A stretch of 7,840 nucleotides of DNA from positions 1-7,840 of the forward strand of contig JBFFZG010000234.1 of the NCBI GenBank assembly GCA_041568735.1, in the 5' to 3' direction. The notes below the pieces were generated by a model that had not been told where the DNA came from, made no database searches, and worked only from the letters and a program-made list of their open reading frames with translations. Made by a program: the position numbers and the translations under genes. The DNA is from WTJY01 sp041568735 (GTDB lineage: Bacteria > Chloroflexota > Anaerolineae > Promineifilales > Promineifilaceae). Numbering within the stretch: position 1 is the stretch's first letter; every line of letters begins with the position of its first letter. Of the stretch, positions 6,016 to 7,840 are shown piece after piece.

Positions 6016-6789
6016 ATGTCTACTTCCCCACCACCCAAACCCTACGCCGGCACCCAGGTTCTGCAGCGCGCCCTCCGCCTCCTCGACCTCTTCAGCGATG
6101 AGCGGCCGTCCTGGAACGTTTCGGCGCTGGCGCGGGAAGCCCGACTCAACCGGACGACCACCTACCGGCTGCTGTCCGTGCTGGAAGCGGCCGAATGGGT
6201 CGCCCGCGATGCGGCTACCGAGGAATACCGGCTCGGTTCGGGGCTGATCGCCCTGGGGGCGCGGGCCGGCCGGGCCAACCGGCTGCGGACGATCGCCCGC
6301 CCCCTGCTGGCGGGGCTGGCCGAAACAACCGGGGAGACGGTCACGCTGGAGATCCTTTCGCAGGACGACGTGGTCATCATCGACGAGATCGACAGCGGCG
6401 AACGCTACCTCGGAGCCGCACCCGACGTGGGCACGCGCTGGCCGGCGCACGCGACCTCGACCGGCAAGGTTTTCCTGGCCTTTTTACCCGACGCCGGGGA
6501 AGCGATCGGCCTGCTGGCCCCGCTGACGCCCCACACGATTACCGATCCCTCCCGCCTGCAGCGGGAACTGGCTAAAATACGGGAACTGGGATACGCCGTG
6601 GCCCGGGACGAACTCGAGCTGGGCTATACTGCCGTGGGCGCCCCGATTTTTGACGCCACCGGCCATCCGGCCGCGGCCATCAGCGCCGGCGGCTCCTCGG
6701 CCCGCCTGACCGGCGACAAACTGGCCGCCGTCATCGAGCTCGTCGCCCAGACCGGGCGCAGGATCTCGCATGCTCTCGGCTACCGGTAA
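6016..6789 (+). CDS. IclR-family transcriptional regulator
   Basis: The 257-residue protein has the standard IclR length and two-domain layout. A winged helix-turn-helix spans about residues 12-66; the helix-turn-helix itself lies at about 35-55 (VSALAREARLNRTTTYRLL). The effector-binding domain spans about 80-254, with HATSTGKVFLAFLP (145-158) and GYAVARDELELGYTAVGAPI (192-211), where family members bind small organic effectors. It starts 12 bp after the mttB stop on the same strand with no visible Shine-Dalgarno, so the two genes are very probably one transcript. IclR regulators commonly control neighbouring catabolic genes and often their own expression, which makes the mttB promoter dyads (4403-4431, and perhaps 4230-4262) likely targets. 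The effector is probably the methylated amine substrate or a breakdown product; this is inference. Confidence 0.94.
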   Translation: MSTSPPPKPYAGTQVLQRALRLLDLFSDERPSWNVSALAREARLNRTTTYRLLSVLEAAEWVARDAATEEYRLGSGLIALGARAGRANRLRTIARPLLAGLAETTGETVTLEILSQDDVVIIDEIDSGERYLGAAPDVGTRWPAHATSTGKVFLAFLPDAGEAIGLLAPLTPHTITDPSRLQRELAKIRELGYAVARDELELGYTAVGAPIFDATGHPAAAISAGGSSARLTGDKLAAVIELVAQTGRRISHALGYR

Positions 6790-6795
6790 TTAGGT

Positions 6796-6858
6796 CCGAG
6801 TACCGAGTACCGAGTACCGAGTACCGAGTACCGAGTACCGAGTACCGGGTACCGAGTT
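6796..6858. repeat. Heptanucleotide tandem repeat, unit CCGAGTA
   Basis: Seven perfect head-to-tail copies of CCGAGTA run from 6796 to 6844, followed by CCGGGTA (6845-6851) and CCGAGTT (6852-6858). The array begins 6 bp after the iclR stop codon. Tandem 7-mers of this kind can vary in copy number by slippage. No open frame through it has coding character. Confidence 0.95.
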
Positions 6859-6889
6859 GAAAGTGCAAAGTGAAAAGTTTAAAGCGAAG
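6855..6889. repeat. Degenerate heptad repeat, consensus AGTNNAA, in phase with the preceding array
   Basis: Five consecutive 7-mers, AGTTGAA, AGTGCAA, AGTGAAA, AGTTTAA and AGCGAAG, continue directly from the CCGAGTA array. If that array is written as AGTACCG, the AGT triplet stays in register through both blocks (6799-6889) while the other four bases change from ACCG to mostly NNAA. Confidence 0.7.
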
Positions 6890-6902
6890 TAGTCGGCAGA
6901 TA

Positions 6903-6930
6903 TTGATTTCACATTAACAATTTTGATAAA
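6903..6930 (+). promoter_or_regulatory. Weak candidate transposase promoter
   Basis: TTGATT (6903-6908) and GATAAA (6925-6930) are separated by 16 bp in an AT-rich stretch, and nine bases then precede the ATG at 6940. Both boxes match consensus at only four of six positions, and the AT-richness raises the chance of a coincidental match. Confidence 0.25.
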
Positions 6931-6939
6931 GTTAGCCCC

Positions 6940-7515
6940 ATGGCAGAACGACGCAAATTTACGCTCAGTGAAGAGCAACTCATCACGATTCAGCAGACCA
7001 TGAAACATGACAAGCGAGCGGCTGTGCGACAGCGCGCTCAAGCGATCCACCTGCTGCATTTGGGGCACGGTGTCAACGCGGTGGCCCAGATGTTCGCTGT
7101 CCGGCGGCGAACGATCTACAACTGGCACGATGCCTGGTTGGCGCACGGGCCGGCTGGCTTAATCCCAGGCCGCCGCGGCGGTCGCAAGCCGAAAGCCACG
7201 CCGGCCTACTGTCAGCTGCTCGAGGAGGCGATCGCCAGTGAACCAGCGACCCTGGGGTTTGACTTTGCCGTTTGGACCATTGACCGCTTGCGCACCTATC
7301 TGGCCCAAGAAACCACCATTGAACTGAGTGCGCGTGCGTTCAGTGATCTCCTGCAGCGGCAGGGATACGTTTACCGGCGACCCAAACATGATTTGACCCA
7401 TTTACAAGATCCCACGGTCATCGCTCAGGCTGAAACACAGCTGGAAGCGCTCAAAAAAAGGCCGAGCAAGGAACCATCGAGCTCATCTTTATGGACGAAA
7501 CAACCGTCGCCTTAG
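6940..7515 (+). CDS. IS630-family transposase, N-terminal DNA-binding frame (orfA-like)
   Basis: The zero frame encodes 191 residues. Residues about 25-80 carry a helix-turn-helix (VNAVAQMFAVRRRTIYNWHDAW) with a GRRGGRKPK linker (77-85), and residues about 90-160 a second winged-helix-like region (DRLRTYL; RAFSDLLQRQGYVYRRPKHD). Family similarity stops at about residue 173. There the frame crosses seven A residues (7453-7459), and the last 18 residues read as out-of-frame sequence before TAG at 7513-7515. The catalytic domain continues in the -1 frame. This means either a programmed -1 frameshift or transcript slippage, as in several IS630-group elements, or a one-base deletion. With eight A residues, the whole transposase would be one continuous frame. 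The start has no Shine-Dalgarno; MAERRKFTLSEEQ fits the usual start of these proteins. Confidence 0.85.
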   Translation: MAERRKFTLSEEQLITIQQTMKHDKRAAVRQRAQAIHLLHLGHGVNAVAQMFAVRRRTIYNWHDAWLAHGPAGLIPGRRGGRKPKATPAYCQLLEEAIASEPATLGFDFAVWTIDRLRTYLAQETTIELSARAFSDLLQRQGYVYRRPKHDLTHLQDPTVIAQAETQLEALKKRPSKEPSSSSLWTKQPSP

Positions 7516-7840
7516 ATCCGGTCTTGCGCAAATGCTGGATGAAGAAAGGCGAGCAACAGCGAGTACCCTTACCGGCCAAACGCTGGCAGTCCCAAACCAT
7601 TCTGGGCGGCTACAACTGGCGGCAGGACAGCCTGAGCTGGTCTCTGCCCGACCAGAACAACAGTGAAGGTGTCGTGGCCTGGTTGGAACAGCTCCTGCTG
7701 CGCGATTTCCCCACTCAATTCCTGGTGTTGGTCATGGATAATGCCAGCATCCACCGCAGCCAGATGACTCGAGCCGCCATCGCCCTTTTCGAACCACGTT
7801 TGTTGGTGGTTTACTTGCCGCCTTACGCGCCTTATTTGAA
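7458..7840 (+). CDS. IS630-family transposase, DDE catalytic frame (orfB-like; cut by window edge)
   Basis: Reading from AAG at 7458, in the -1 frame relative to the upstream half, gives KAEQGTIELIFMDETTVALD with the first catalytic Asp at 7494-7496. LVMDNASIHRS follows, with the second Asp at 7737-7739. The end is YLPPYAPYLN, and the family motif continues as PIE, so the third catalytic residue (Glu) falls just past base 7840. There is no stop codon within the visible part. The only nearby ATG (7491) lies inside the first catalytic motif, so this half is unlikely to be translated independently and should be read as the continuation of the frame beginning at 6940. The visible catalytic residues are intact, so the element need not be dead. 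Confidence 0.85.

Larger units (their letters stand above)
6890..7840 (+). mobile_element. IS630-family insertion sequence, right part outside the window
   Basis: The identification rests on the transposase frames at 6940-7840. The left boundary is uncertain: an AT-rich stretch (about 6898-6935) separates the heptad repeat from the transposase start, and the terminal inverted repeat cannot be defined without the other end. IS630/Tc1-mariner elements insert at TA and duplicate it, so a TA near 6889-6891 or 6900-6902 is a candidate left junction. Confidence 0.6.

Noticed and set aside
4702..6450. A 582-codon open frame on the minus strand opposite mttB and iclR
   Set aside because: The translation is compositionally skewed (G/R/Q/H-rich, with no family motifs), spans two clearly real plus-strand genes, and is explained by their high third-position GC.
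6796..6858. CRISPR-like array
   Set aside because: The units are contiguous 7-mers with no spacers and no cas genes nearby.
6790..7146. A minus-strand frame encoding a repeated YSVLGTR peptide
   Set aside because: The peptide simply translates the heptad tandem repeat, and the rest is antisense to the transposase; it is a familiar annotation artefact.

Overview
The window is a GC-rich bacterial chromosome segment. The likeliest source is a Chloroflexota-like or similar environmental bacterium, but this is an inference. It rests on the DHH-CBS-CBS-tRNA nucleotidyltransferase fusion, a non-pyrrolysine MttB paired with an IclR regulator, heptanucleotide tandem repeats, an IS630-family element, and start codons that mostly lack a Shine-Dalgarno sequence and sit just downstream of -10-like boxes. 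No rRNA, tRNA or CRISPR array is visible.

Layout: On the minus strand, reading leftward from 4115, there are three genes. These are a P1-family (DmpA/BapA, MEROPS S58) aminopeptidase at 3057-4115, a 907-aa DHH/CBS/poly(A)-polymerase-type tRNA nucleotidyltransferase at 281-3004, and the N-terminal part of a membrane protein resembling CPBP-family proteases, running off the left edge at 1-278. A 367-bp divergent intergenic region (4116-4482) follows. It holds two perfect, unrelated dyad structures (4230-4262 and 4403-4431) and a recognisable promoter with a TATAAT box. On the plus strand come mttB (4483-6003, trimethylamine/betaine:corrinoid methyltransferase family) and, 12 bp later, an IclR-family regulator (6016-6789). 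After iclR there is a 7-bp-period repeat tract (6796-6889). Last is an IS630-family transposase (6940 to the right edge) whose HTH half and DDE half are in different frames, joined at a run of seven A residues; the window ends just before the expected catalytic glutamate.

How the genes may work together: MttB and IclR form a plausible autoregulated operon. A 29-bp dyad covers the predicted transcription start, and a third copy of its half-site lies over the -35 region, which suits repressor control. The divergent P1 peptidase may be part of the same catabolic module, for example freeing an amino compound that MttB demethylates onto a corrinoid protein encoded elsewhere; this link is inferred from position only. 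The tRNA nucleotidyltransferase and membrane protein look like unrelated neighbours. The most interesting material is the regulatory architecture of 4116-4482, followed by the leaderless-looking starts and the heptad tract.
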